Shown here piece after piece: positions 41,255-50,311 of a DNA stretch of 64,000 bases; position 1 is the stretch's first letter, and the number at the start of each line of letters is the position of its first letter. The stretch is from contig QEVK01000004.1 of NCBI GenBank assembly GCA_003577315.1, positions 53,446 to 117,445 on the forward strand. The letters run 5' to 3'. This DNA comes from Hyphomicrobiales bacterium. Its GTDB lineage: Bacteria; Pseudomonadota; Alphaproteobacteria; Rhizobiales; Rhizobiaceae. Made by a program: the position numbers and the translations under genes. A model generated the notes under the pieces. It saw only the letters and a list, made by a program, of their open reading frames with translations. It was not told where the DNA came from and searched no databases.

Positions 41255-42706
41255 TCACGCCTCCTGTTGCGGCACGGCTTTCCAGAAGTAGCGGATGAAG
41301 CCGCGCCGCTCGTCCACCGCCTTGATCCTGAACGACATGCGCATCGGCCGCCCGACCTCGACGTCGCCCGCGTCGACGTCGGTGAACTCGCAGACCATCC
41401 GCCCGCCGCCCTCGAAGTCGACGAGCCCGTAATAGCCCGGCGGGTCCGGCGTATAGCCGAGCTGGTCGGCGGTGAAGCTCACGACGCGCGCGGGAATGTC
41501 CGCCAGCGGATAGTCTTCCTGCGTCGCCCTGTCCGCCGCATTGCCGGCGACGCTGATCTCCGAGCGGGGGAACTGCACCGCGCCCGTCCTGGTGCAGCGG
41601 CCGCCGACGAGGCCGAGGACGGTCCTGCGGTTGCGGTAGAGAGCGGTGAGGGGCTGCTTCTGGTCGAACTCGGCGCGCATGCCGAGGTCCATCTTCAGAT
41701 GTCCGCTGAACGCCAGATACTTCATGTAGTTGTCTTCCGCACGGCGGCGAGACAGCCATCCTGCGATGCCCAGCCCGGCGGCCGGCTGCACGATCGCGTC
41801 GGTCGCCTCGAACAGCAGCACGTCGGCGCCCTGTCCGAAGCCGACGACGAGGATCCTGTCGCCGGGGCTGGCGCCGGCAAGCGCGTCGGCCAGCATCAGG
41901 AGCGGATGGGCCGCTCCCGCGTGGCCGACCGTGGCGGCGAGCGTATCGCGCACGGCCGTGGCCGCGATCCCCGCCTTTCCCGCCAGGGTCTCGGCGATGC
42001 CGCGCCCCGGCACCGGAACGATCAGATGGGCGATCTCCTGCGCCTTGCATCCGAGCAGCGAAAGCGCCTCGCCGATGGCCCGCCCGACGATGCCGAGATA
42101 GCCCTCGTCACGAATCCAGCGATTTTCCCACACATAGTCGAGCTCGCGGTCGGCGCTGCGGAACTGGTCGACGAAATCGAGCGTCAGCGAGTGCGCGCCG
42201 ATGAAGCGCGCCACGACGTTCTCCGTCCCGACCAGCATCGCCGCCGCCGCGGCGCCGTCCGTCATCTCGGCTTCCGAGCCGGGCTGGGCGCGATGCTTCT
42301 CGCCCGCCACGACCAGCATCTCGCCGCCGCCGCCCGCGGTGGCGCGCAGGGCGTTCAGCAGGGCGCCGGTGCCTGCCTTCCGGCTTGCGCCGACATCCAT
42401 GGAGGAGACCGCGTCGTCGAGGTTGAGCGCCTCCTTGACGATGCCGGCATTCTGGCGGTCGGCGAAGGGCGCCGAAGTCGAGGCGAGGCAGATGCCGCGG
42501 ACGGAGCCGCGGTCGCGTCCTGCAAGGCAGTCGCGGGCCGCCTCCACCGCCATGGTGACGGTGTCCTCGTCCCAGTTCGCGATGGCGCGCTCGCCCTTTG
42601 CGAGTCCGCCCAGGCCCGGCGCGAACCACCTGTTCGCGGCATGGATGGCGCTGCGCTGGAGGCGCAGGCGCGGAATGTAGGCGCCATAGGCAACGATGCC
42701 CGTCAA
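41255..42706 (-). CDS. HMG-CoA synthase-like/DUF35 (OB-fold) fusion with altered active site
   Basis: 483 residues. Residues 1-340 have the archaeal-type HMG-CoA synthase fold (TGIVAYGAYIPRLRL; DEDTVTMAVEAARDCL; AATVGHAGAAHPLLMLADAL) and about 355-483 are a DUF35/OB-fold acyl-CoA-binding domain (YLAFSGHLKMDLGMR; GYYGLVDFEGGGRMVCEF). Aligned by eye with archaeal enzymes, the catalytic Glu, Cys and His appear as Thr-77 (STSAP), Arg-109 (SRKAGT) and a non-His residue (LIVPVPGRG). A condensing role is therefore doubtful and a scaffold, hydratase or channeling role is possible. The start is TTG at 42706, with GGAGGA upstream and a TTGA overlap with the MaoC stop. Confidence 0.85.
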   Translation of the reverse strand: MTGIVAYGAYIPRLRLQRSAIHAANRWFAPGLGGLAKGERAIANWDEDTVTMAVEAARDCLAGRDRGSVRGICLASTSAPFADRQNAGIVKEALNLDDAVSSMDVGASRKAGTGALLNALRATAGGGGEMLVVAGEKHRAQPGSEAEMTDGAAAAAMLVGTENVVARFIGAHSLTLDFVDQFRSADRELDYVWENRWIRDEGYLGIVGRAIGEALSLLGCKAQEIAHLIVPVPGRGIAETLAGKAGIAATAVRDTLAATVGHAGAAHPLLMLADALAGASPGDRILVVGFGQGADVLLFEATDAIVQPAAGLGIAGWLSRRRAEDNYMKYLAFSGHLKMDLGMRAEFDQKQPLTALYRNRRTVLGLVGGRCTRTGAVQFPRSEISVAGNAADRATQEDYPLADIPARVVSFTADQLGYTPDPPGYYGLVDFEGGGRMVCEFTDVDAGDVEVGRPMRMSFRIKAVDERRGFIRYFWKAVPQQEA

Positions 42707-43566
42707 TTCGTGTCCTCCGCATAGGCGACGTGACAATTGTCGAGCACGACGGCGTCGCGTTCGGCGACGCGCGCGCGAAACACGGCCCCGCCGGGTTCCT
42801 GACGCCAGATTTCAGTAATGATCGTCTCGCCCGGAAACACGACGGCGGAGAAACGGCCGCCGACCTTGCGAAGCGGCTCCGTCCTGTTGCCGCACAGGAC
42901 CGACAGCACCGCGCGGCAGGCGACGGCGAAGGTGCACAGCCCGTGCAGGATCGGCCTCGGAAAACCGGCCTCGGCAGCCACCCCCGGATCGACGTGAAGC
43001 GGATTGTCGTCGCCGTTGAGCCGGTAGATCAGGGCCTGCTCGGCACGGGTGGCAAGGCTCACCACGTGATCCGGCGGCCGCTGCGGCAGCGGCGCCGGCC
43101 GCGCGGACGAGCCGGGAGAACCGCCGAACCCGCCATTGCCGCGCAATATGCTCGCCTGGCGCAGGGTCGCGATCGGCTCCCCGTCGTCCTCGCCGTAGAT
43201 CCGGCGGCTGGAAAACAGGATGGCGCCCTTGTCCGCGCCTTTGTCGAGAATCTCGTCCACCCTGAGCTCCGAGCGCACGCGCCCCTCCACCGGCAGCGGC
43301 CGGTGCAACTCCACCGACTGCTCGACATGGAGGACCCGCTTCCAGTCGATCCCGTATTGCGGCTCGCGCATCCAGAAGCCCGGATAGGCCAGGACGGCGG
43401 GATAGGTCGGCAACGCCGAAAGCCCGTCCTCGTAGACGAAGCGCAGATCGTCCCCCGCGGGATCCTGGCCCGCGCCCACGCCCAGCGCATAGAGGATGGT
43501 GTCCTTGCGGGAAAACTCCTGCCGCGTCGTCAGCGGCGGCATGTCGAGGAGAAAGCGCGGGTCCAT
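42703..43566 (-). CDS. MaoC-family 2-enoyl-CoA hydratase (double hotdog)
   Basis: 287 residues with two hotdog folds, as in the hydratase-2 domain of peroxisomal multifunctional enzyme 2. The second fold carries the hydratase-2 motif YRLNGDDNPLHVDPGVA with Asp, Asn and His, then GFPRPILHGLCTF. R-specific hydration of a trans-2-enoyl-CoA is expected. It follows the SDR gene by 10 bp; SDR plus this hydratase correspond to the two activities of the eukaryotic MFE-2 protein, here encoded separately. Confidence 0.9.
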   Translation of the reverse strand: MDPRFLLDMPPLTTRQEFSRKDTILYALGVGAGQDPAGDDLRFVYEDGLSALPTYPAVLAYPGFWMREPQYGIDWKRVLHVEQSVELHRPLPVEGRVRSELRVDEILDKGADKGAILFSSRRIYGEDDGEPIATLRQASILRGNGGFGGSPGSSARPAPLPQRPPDHVVSLATRAEQALIYRLNGDDNPLHVDPGVAAEAGFPRPILHGLCTFAVACRAVLSVLCGNRTEPLRKVGGRFSAVVFPGETIITEIWRQEPGGAVFRARVAERDAVVLDNCHVAYAEDTN

Positions 43567-43576
43567 CTTCGCGGCC

Positions 43577-44488
43577 TCAGGCGGGATCCCACGAGAAGAT
43601 CTCGGCGGAGGTCTTCAACTCGTGGAAGCTGGACTTGAAGGCCGGCTTCAGATCCGACGCGATGGTGGCCGGGGTCCAGCCTTCGGCCCTGTGCATGGAG
43701 CGGATCGGGCGCGGCACGGAAAACAGGAAGATCTCGTTCTTGCGCACGCTGAATATCTGGGCGGTGACGTCCTTCGCCTCGTCGGACAGGAGGAACACCG
43801 CCAGTGGCGCGACCTTGTCGGCGGACATGGTCTTGAAGCGCTCGACACGCAGCCGGTCCTGCTCGGTCTCGGTCGGGATGCCGGCGGTCATGCGGCTCCA
43901 GGCGAACGGCGCGATGCAGTTGGACGTGACGCCGGACCTGCGCATGTCGAGAGCGATCGAGTTGGACAGCCCGACGATCCCCATCTTGGCCGCGGAATAG
44001 TTGGCCTGGCCGAAATTCCCGATCAGGCCGGACGTCGAGGTGAAGTGGACGAAGGACCCCGAGCCCTGATCGCGGAAATGGTTGGCCGCGGCCTTGGAGA
44101 CGTTGAAATACCCGTTGAGGTGGACGTCGATGACGCCCTGCCACTCGACATGGCTCATCTTGTGGAAGATGCGGTCGCGCACGATGCCGGCATTGTTGAC
44201 CACGCCGTCGATGCGGCCGAACACGCGAACCGCATCCGCGACGATCGAGGCGGCCTGGTCCGGCTTCGAGATGTCGGCGCCGTTTGCGACGGCGTTGCCG
44301 CCGGCGGCGCGAATCTCGTCCGCGACCTCGGCGGCCGGGCCGGCGTCCACACCCTCGCCGCTCTGGCTGCCGCCATAGTCGTTGACGACGACGCTGGCGC
44401 CCTCGCGGGCAGCGAGGAGCGCGATCTCGCGGCCGATCCCCCGGCCCGCACCGGTCACGGCGATCACCTTGTTCTCGAGTACTGGCAT
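43577..44488 (-). CDS. short-chain dehydrogenase (3-hydroxyacyl-CoA dehydrogenase, MFE-2-like)
   Basis: 303 residues. NAD-binding TGAGRGIG (12-19), NNAG, catalytic serine region HFTSTSGLIGNFGQ and the YSAAK motif are intact. VVVNDYGGSQSGEG after the second strand is characteristic of the (3R)-hydroxyacyl-CoA dehydrogenase domain of MFE-2-type proteins, as is the roughly 50-residue C-terminal extension. It oxidises a 3R-hydroxyacyl-CoA made by the adjacent MaoC hydratase. GGGAGAGG precedes the ATG. Confidence 0.92.
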   Translation of the reverse strand: MPVLENKVIAVTGAGRGIGREIALLAAREGASVVVNDYGGSQSGEGVDAGPAAEVADEIRAAGGNAVANGADISKPDQAASIVADAVRVFGRIDGVVNNAGIVRDRIFHKMSHVEWQGVIDVHLNGYFNVSKAAANHFRDQGSGSFVHFTSTSGLIGNFGQANYSAAKMGIVGLSNSIALDMRRSGVTSNCIAPFAWSRMTAGIPTETEQDRLRVERFKTMSADKVAPLAVFLLSDEAKDVTAQIFSVRKNEIFLFSVPRPIRSMHRAEGWTPATIASDLKPAFKSSFHELKTSAEIFSWDPA

Positions 44489-44547
44489 GGCCTCTCCCTT
44501 TCCGGCCTCGAAGGATTTCCGGTCGATGTAACCTCATTCAGCGGCCG

Positions 44548-44561
44548 GAATAATGGTATTC
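44548..44561. promoter_or_regulatory. candidate operator upstream of the SDR gene
   Basis: Inverted repeat GAATA-ATGG-TATTC lies 60 bp upstream of the SDR start, in the 189-bp gap that separates the SDR-to-hydratase genes from the acyl-CoA ligase gene. It is the most A+T-rich part of the gap and could mark a second promoter inside the operon. No regulator gene lies beside it. Confidence 0.35.
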
Positions 44562-44677
44562 ATGACCGCGAATGATGCGGGATCGGCCATAGCCGTCGAC
44601 GGCAAGGCTCGCTCATGATCGTGGGTTCGGTCGCCAATGCCACGCGCATCCGCCGCGATAGGGTCGCGCGGCTGCGC

Positions 44678-46813
44678 TCAGCCCTTGCGGACGATCAGCG
44701 CGTCGACCACGACCGCGCCATTGCCGGTGCAGATGACGGGGTTGAGGTCCATCTCCGCCAGCTCGTCGGCATGGTCGGCGGCGAATTCGGATACACGCGC
44801 CACCAGATCCGCTACGGAACCGAGATCGACCGGCCCGGCCCCGCGAAAGCCCTCGAACAGCCGCCGTGCCCGCAGCGAGCGCAGCATGTCCAGCGCTTCG
44901 GCCCTCGAAACCGGAACCGGCGACAATACGGTGTCGCGCATCACCTCCACGAAAACGCCGCCCAACCCGACCATGATCATCGGGCCGAAGGACGGGTCCG
45001 AGTGCATGCCGACGACGAGCTCCAGCCCCGGCCCGGCCATGGCCTGGACCAGCACCCCGTCGACCGCGGGTGCGGGCTCGATCCGCGCGGCTGCATCGGC
45101 GATGGCACGAAAGGCCGTGCGCACCGCGGCTTCGTCGTCGAGCGCGAGATGCACCACGCCCGCCTCGGTCTTGTGCGGCAGGTCCGGCGAGACGAGCTTG
45201 AGGGCGACCGCCCCTCCCAGCCTTTTGGCCGCGGCCACGGCCGCTTCCTCGTCCTGGACGAGCAACTCGCGGGCGACCGGGATGCCGTAGGCGGCAAGGG
45301 CGTTCTTGGCCGCATGCTCGCCCACGACCCGGCCGGCGGCGCCATCGAGGGAGCCGGCCGCGCGGACGGCGGCGTCCGGCGCCGAAAGTCTGCCGGCGGG
45401 CGCGGCCGGCCGGGCCTTTCGCCTGCGCCACGCTTCGAGCGCCGAGAAGCAGTTCTCCATGGAGCGGAAGATGGCGACGCCCGGTTCGTCCTCGACCTCC
45501 GTCGAGCCGGGACCCTCGAGCCATTGCGTGAGCCATACCAGACAGATCGGCTTGCCGTGCTTTCGGGCAAGCTCGCCGAACATGCGGACGCGATCGGTGA
45601 CGTAGCCGGTAGCCCGGGTCTGGGCCACGATCAGGGCGTCGTAGGTGTCGTCCGCAAGCAACGCCTCGACGCAATCGCGCAGGCAGGCGGGATCGTTCAG
45701 GACCTGGGCGGTGATGTCGCAGGGATTGCGCGCCGCCGCGAATTCCGGGATGCGCGATTCCAGTATCGCGATCGTGTCCGGCGCCGGTTGAGGCAGCGCC
45801 TCGCCCCGCGCCTCGGCGATGTCGGCGGCGATGATGGCGGCGCCGCCCGACGTCGTGATCACCGCCGTCCCACCTCCAAGGGGCAGGGGCGCGTTCGCGA
45901 AGAAGCCGGGAAACTCGGTGAACTCGGCCCAGCTTTGCGTCCACACCGCGCCGGCCCTCTCGAAGATCGCGCGCTGCACGTCCGCCGATCCGGCGAGCGC
46001 CCCGGTATGGGAAAGCGCCGAGGCCGCGCCTTCGGCTCCGGTGGCGATCTTGTAGAGAATGAGCGCCTTGCCGGCGTCGCGCGCCTGGATCGCGGCGGCC
46101 AGCAGCCGCTGCGGCTCCCTCATTCCCTCATAGAGGCACGCGATGGCCTGGCAGGCCGGCTCGTCGGCCAGGAAGGAGATGAGATCGGCGATGTCGACGT
46201 CGCAGGAATTGCCGACCGTCAGCAGGTGGCTGAACGCCGCGCCGTGCTCGACCGCCTGCGAGAGCGAATAGCCCAGAGCGCCCGACTGGCTGACCAGCCC
46301 GACGGCCGGAGCGCCCGAATGGCGCAGGTTGAGGCTGCTCGAGAAGGCGGCGCCCAGCGCCGAGGTGAAGTTGACGAAGCCCGCGCAGTTGGGGCCGAGA
46401 ATCCGCATGCCGCTTTCCCGGGCGACCGCCGACAGGCGATCCTGCGCGCGGCGCAGATCCTCATGCCCGGTTTCGGCATAGCCGGAAGCGAAGACGACCG
46501 CGCCCCCGACGCCGGCATCCGCGCAGGCGCGGACGACCTCCTCGACCGCCGGCTGGGCGACCGTCACGATCGCGAGGTCGGGAGCCTCGGGCAGGTCGGC
46601 CACCGCTGCATAACAGGGCCGGCCGCCGATCGTGTCGTAGCGCGCGTTGACCGGCCACACCTTGCCCTTGAAGGCGGCCAGGTTGGCCATGGCGCGGGCG
46701 CCGAAGGCTCCCGGCCGCTCGGATGCGCCGATGACCGCCACCGAGCGCGGATCTATCAGCCGAAGCAGGTCGGTCCGCCTGTACAATGCGCGCGATGTCG
46801 CTTTCTCTGTCAT
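44678..46813 (-). CDS. NDP-forming acyl-CoA synthetase (acetate-CoA ligase type)
   Basis: 711 residues, single chain, with all domains: CoA-binding (IDPRSVAVIGASERPGAFG, about 21-39), succinyl-CoA-ligase-like (VSQSGALGYSLSQ; catalytic histidine in SHTGALAGS) and a C-terminal ATP-grasp (AVALKLVSPDLPHKTEAGVV; MVGLGGVFVEVM). It makes an acyl-CoA from acid, CoA and ATP, releasing ADP and phosphate. Its place beside CoA-transferase and beta-oxidation genes suggests it activates the pathway substrate or an intermediate. Confidence 0.92.
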   Translation of the reverse strand: MTEKATSRALYRRTDLLRLIDPRSVAVIGASERPGAFGARAMANLAAFKGKVWPVNARYDTIGGRPCYAAVADLPEAPDLAIVTVAQPAVEEVVRACADAGVGGAVVFASGYAETGHEDLRRAQDRLSAVARESGMRILGPNCAGFVNFTSALGAAFSSSLNLRHSGAPAVGLVSQSGALGYSLSQAVEHGAAFSHLLTVGNSCDVDIADLISFLADEPACQAIACLYEGMREPQRLLAAAIQARDAGKALILYKIATGAEGAASALSHTGALAGSADVQRAIFERAGAVWTQSWAEFTEFPGFFANAPLPLGGGTAVITTSGGAAIIAADIAEARGEALPQPAPDTIAILESRIPEFAAARNPCDITAQVLNDPACLRDCVEALLADDTYDALIVAQTRATGYVTDRVRMFGELARKHGKPICLVWLTQWLEGPGSTEVEDEPGVAIFRSMENCFSALEAWRRRKARPAAPAGRLSAPDAAVRAAGSLDGAAGRVVGEHAAKNALAAYGIPVARELLVQDEEAAVAAAKRLGGAVALKLVSPDLPHKTEAGVVHLALDDEAAVRTAFRAIADAAARIEPAPAVDGVLVQAMAGPGLELVVGMHSDPSFGPMIMVGLGGVFVEVMRDTVLSPVPVSRAEALDMLRSLRARRLFEGFRGAGPVDLGSVADLVARVSEFAADHADELAEMDLNPVICTGNGAVVVDALIVRKG

Positions 46814-46844
46814 CTCTTCCTGCTGCTGAAGCTTGCGTCGAAGT

Positions 46845-48257
46845 CTATTCCCACTCGGGAGGAGAAGCCCCGGGCGGGCATGGCGGCCGCTCCCAGAACG
46901 CGGGCGTGCGCGAAAGGCGGGTGACGGGCGGCAAATAGCGGAGGCGGCCGAACGGCGTCTCCATCTCGCTCGTGGCGAAATCCTCGATCCGCAACGCGGC
47001 AGGGCTGCCTGCGACGCTTTCGGCCGGCAGCAGGCCGAATTCCTGCACCCACATCGCGGTGCGGGCAAGCGCCAGCCTGACATGATAGCTGCCGCCCTCG
47101 ACGCTGCGCCTGGCCAGTGCCGCGAGCACCGCCGCCGCGCCCAGATAGGCCGTCAGATAGTCGTTGAGCAGGAGGGTGGGGACGGGCCGGGGCTGGCCCT
47201 GCCCCCCTTCCGTCGCCATGATGCCGGCCACGGCCTGCGCCTGCGGGTCGAAGCCGCCGCGCATCGACCACGGTCCGTCGTCGCCGTAGCAGCTTATCGA
47301 CACATAGACGATGCCCGAAGGCCGCAGCTCGGCGAGATCCGACGCCGACAGGCCTCGGCGGTCGAAGCTGCCCGGCGAATAGGACTGGACGAAGACGTCG
47401 GCCTCGCCGGCAAGCGCCCTGAGGCGCGCGACATCCGCCGGCAGATCGAGATCGATGAAGGCGGAGCGTTTCCCGATGCCCGTGTCCAGCGATATCGACC
47501 AGGGGTCCATGAGCCGGGGCGCGAGAACGTGAAGAACGTCCGCGCCGTGTTCCGCGAGGGTGCGCGACAGCCCGGGGCCGGCGATCACATGAGTGGCGTC
47601 GATCACGCGGATGCCGGCGGCCGGCCTTTTCGCAGGTCCGAGCGGCAGCGGGTCGCCGCCGGCAATCTTGTCGATGACGGCAACGGGCTGCGCCGCCAGC
47701 ATCCGGCCCTGAGGGTGCTCCAGCCATTCCGCCCTGGTGCGGGCGACGGCGGCGGGAAGATTGCGGGCGGCGCAGGCCTCTTCCAGTTCCCCGGCCCGCC
47801 ATCGCGCCGCCACCACTTCGATCGCCGTCGCCGCGTTGGCCGCGCCGAGCAGCTCGAGCAGCCCGTTGCGGTGGTGGGCGTAGGTGGCCTGGAAGACGAC
47901 ATGGCGCCCGTCGGCGCATCGGTATGCGCGGTTCAGCGGCTCCCTGACGAGGACGTCGCTGCGCCTGACGGAATGCCCGTTGAGGCGCATGAAGAGATTG
48001 GTGTCGAGGGCGGCGACGGCGTCGGCCAGCCGCAGCGACACGGTCTGGCTTTCGCCGCCGCGCAGCCGCCAGAGCTGCGCGGCCGCCAGACCCTGCGCGG
48101 CGAGCGCCGTGGCAGAGGCGGACCCGAGACGGTGAGGCGAGGCGATCACCGGATCCTCCCCGTCGATGACGGCGCGGTCGCCGGCCGGCGGCAGGCCGAG
48201 CCCGGCCAGCAGCGTGTCGAGCGCGGCGGAAATCTGCGCTTCGTTCCTCCGGTTCAC
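46845..48257 (-). CDS. family III CoA-transferase with rearranged domain order
   Basis: 470 residues from GTG 48257, which has GAGGG six bases upstream; the frame continues upstream without family likeness. In ordinary CaiB/Frc proteins the GIRVIDATHVIAGPG motif opens the chain. Here it appears near residue 210, and the segment that normally follows it (LNRAYRCADGRHVVFQATYAHH, then RAEWLEHPQGRMLAAQ) comes first. The second half carries the N-terminal-type Rossmann part, including SPGSFDRRGLSASDLAEL. This looks like a permuted or partly duplicated arrangement. A CoA transfer role in the adjacent operon is likely; the catalytic aspartate is not certain. Confidence 0.85.
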   Translation of the reverse strand: MNRRNEAQISAALDTLLAGLGLPPAGDRAVIDGEDPVIASPHRLGSASATALAAQGLAAAQLWRLRGGESQTVSLRLADAVAALDTNLFMRLNGHSVRRSDVLVREPLNRAYRCADGRHVVFQATYAHHRNGLLELLGAANAATAIEVVAARWRAGELEEACAARNLPAAVARTRAEWLEHPQGRMLAAQPVAVIDKIAGGDPLPLGPAKRPAAGIRVIDATHVIAGPGLSRTLAEHGADVLHVLAPRLMDPWSISLDTGIGKRSAFIDLDLPADVARLRALAGEADVFVQSYSPGSFDRRGLSASDLAELRPSGIVYVSISCYGDDGPWSMRGGFDPQAQAVAGIMATEGGQGQPRPVPTLLLNDYLTAYLGAAAVLAALARRSVEGGSYHVRLALARTAMWVQEFGLLPAESVAGSPAALRIEDFATSEMETPFGRLRYLPPVTRLSRTPAFWERPPCPPGASPPEWE

Positions 48258-48770
48258 TGCGATCCCTCGTGCGGGAAGCGCCGCGCGGACGCTTCCGTTG
48301 CCGTTCGCGCCCGCCTGCTCGGGGGCACGGCCAATACCTAGCGGCGCATCGGAGCGGACGGCAAGTTTCACCCGCCCCGCAACTGATGCGATTTCACTCC
48401 ATATTGAGGACCGTTCGGCCATTGCCACAGGAAAAAGCAATACGGCCTGCACGGAAAATACAGCGTCAAGCTATTGAAACAAAAAAAGAATATGCCACAG
48501 ATGGGTGACGGGGCGCAGCGTCTGCGCCCTCGCGGCCCCGGCATTGCGGAGTTTTGACACCTCCCCGGAAGCTGTGTCAGTCTCCGGCCATCGTCGGGGC
48601 GGATGAGAGCATCCTTGCAATGTCGGCAGGTGCTGCCCCGCGTAGATGCTCCGTCGCTTGCGTGCCGTGATCCATCGCGTACCTGCAACGACCGATCGTA
48701 TCGGTCCTGCCGGGTGAGGGAGCGCGTGCGCGAAAGGCGAGGGCGGGTGTGGAAACAATGGGAGGACACA
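48258..48770. promoter_or_regulatory. 513-bp divergent regulatory spacer (CoA operon / peptide ABC operon)
   Basis: No gene is seen. Three dyads stand out. ATTGC-N11-GCAAT (48421-48441) lies just downstream of a possible leftward promoter with TTGACG at 48469-48464. The hairpin GGGCGCAG-CGT-CTGCGCCC is at 48511-48529. TGACAC-N13-GTGTCA (48555-48579) overlaps a TTGACA element at 48554-48559 facing right. An A-rich block (48478-48490) separates the two sides. The spacer probably holds both promoters and binding sites for the LysR-type regulator encoded nearby or another factor. Confidence 0.45.
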
Positions 48771-50300
48771 ATGCGCCTGAGGAAGTTTCTCTTTGCGGCG
48801 GCTCTGTCGGTCGCGCTGCCGGCGATCGCCGGCGTCGGCTCCGTCTCGCCGGCACATGCCGAAAGCACCGTGAACATCGGGCTGCCGTTCCAGCTTTCGC
48901 CGCGCTATTTCGACCCGACCGAAACCGCCAACGGCACCTATTTCGCCATCCTCTACGCCGTGCACGACGCTCTGGTGCGGCTGGACGACCAGGGAGCGCG
49001 TCCGAGCCTCGCCGAATCGGTGACCAGCAATGCCGACCTGACCGAGATCACCTACAGGCTGAGGCCGGGCCTCACCTTCCACAACGGCGATCCTCTGACC
49101 GCCGATGACGTCAGGTTTTCGCTGGAGCACTATTCGGGCACGTCGGCGGACGCGTTCAAGTCGCGGATCGCCGCCATCGAGACGCCGGACGAGCTCACCG
49201 TCGTCGTGCGGCTCCACAGCCCGTGGCCCGACTACGCCGCCCTGTCGGGAACGACCGCGTCGGCGTTCGGCTGGATCGTTCCGAAAGCCTATTACGAGAA
49301 GCTCGGCGCGGAAGGTTTCATGAACGCCCCGGTCGGCCTCGGCCCCTTCATGGTCGAGAAGATCGATCCGGGCCGCGAGGTCGTTCTCAAGCGTTTCGAC
49401 AACTATCATGGCCGCAAGCCCCTCGTCGACCGCATCGTCATGCGCACCGCCACCGACGGCGCGCAGTCCCTGGCGCAGGTCAACACCGGCGAGCTCGACG
49501 TCGCCTACAACATGCTCGGCGAGCTGGGCGTGGCCGCCTCGAAGATGGATGGCGTCACCCTCTACGAGAATCCGACCTACACCACCTTCTTCCTGAAGTT
49601 CTTCGACGCCGCCGACCCGGATTCGCCCTGGTCCAGGAAGGAAGTGCGGCAGGCCGTGAACCTCCTGCTCGACCGCGAGGCCATATCGATGATCGAGACC
49701 AACGGCGCCTCGCCGGCGACACAGAGCATCGTGCCCTCGAAGCTGCCCTATGCCGTCGAGTTGCCCGTGTCGAAGCCCGATCTGGAGCAGGCCCGGAAGC
49801 TGCTGGCCGAGGCGGGATATCCGGACGGCTTCGACGGCGGAAAGCTGGTTCCCATCGCGCCTTACTGGCGCATGGCCGAGGCGGTCGCCGCCATGCTCGA
49901 CGCCGCCGGAATCAAGGTCGAGATCCAGAAGATGGAGCGCGCCGTGTTCTATCAGAAGCTCGCGGACAAGGAGATGACGGGCGTGTGCCTGTGCGCGGAC
50001 GGCACGATGGGCAACGCCTCGACGCGGCTGGGCCGCCATGTCTACTCCAAGGGGGTTCACAACTACGCGCCCGTTCCGGAATTCGACGCGCTTTACGAGG
50101 CGCAGCTCGTCGAGATCGACGAGGCCAAGCGCGCCGAAATGCTGGCCGAGCTGCAGCGCAAGGTCTACGACATGGCCTACGACGCGCCGATCTTCAACCT
50201 CGCGCTGCCGGCCGCTATCGGTCCCCGCGTGAAGAACGCGGCGTTCCTGGTGCCCGGGAATGCGTATATCGCTCCCGTCGAGCTACTTGAGCTGAAATAA
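48771..50300 (+). CDS. peptide/opine-type ABC transporter substrate-binding protein (SBP_bac_5)
   Basis: 509 residues. A signal peptide (about 1-31, ending SPAHA-E) precedes the DppA/OppA fold: VHDALVRLDDQGARPSLAES, YRLRPGLTFHNGDPLTADDV and VRQAVNLLLDREAI are typical. GGGAGGA precedes the ATG. It heads a complete five-gene importer operon. These proteins bind peptides, opines, nickel complexes, glutathione and other compounds, so peptide import is not certain. Next to CoA-activation genes, a small carboxylic or amino acid conjugate is plausible. Confidence 0.92.
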   Translation: MRLRKFLFAAALSVALPAIAGVGSVSPAHAESTVNIGLPFQLSPRYFDPTETANGTYFAILYAVHDALVRLDDQGARPSLAESVTSNADLTEITYRLRPGLTFHNGDPLTADDVRFSLEHYSGTSADAFKSRIAAIETPDELTVVVRLHSPWPDYAALSGTTASAFGWIVPKAYYEKLGAEGFMNAPVGLGPFMVEKIDPGREVVLKRFDNYHGRKPLVDRIVMRTATDGAQSLAQVNTGELDVAYNMLGELGVAASKMDGVTLYENPTYTTFFLKFFDAADPDSPWSRKEVRQAVNLLLDREAISMIETNGASPATQSIVPSKLPYAVELPVSKPDLEQARKLLAEAGYPDGFDGGKLVPIAPYWRMAEAVAAMLDAAGIKVEIQKMERAVFYQKLADKEMTGVCLCADGTMGNASTRLGRHVYSKGVHNYAPVPEFDALYEAQLVEIDEAKRAEMLAELQRKVYDMAYDAPIFNLALPAAIGPRVKNAAFLVPGNAYIAPVELLELK

Positions 50301-50311
50301 GACGGACGGGC

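Noticed and set aside
44615..46924. 769-codon open plus-strand frame
   Set aside because: It is antisense to the NDP-forming acyl-CoA synthetase, whose domains and motifs are complete; the plus-strand translation has no recognisable domain.
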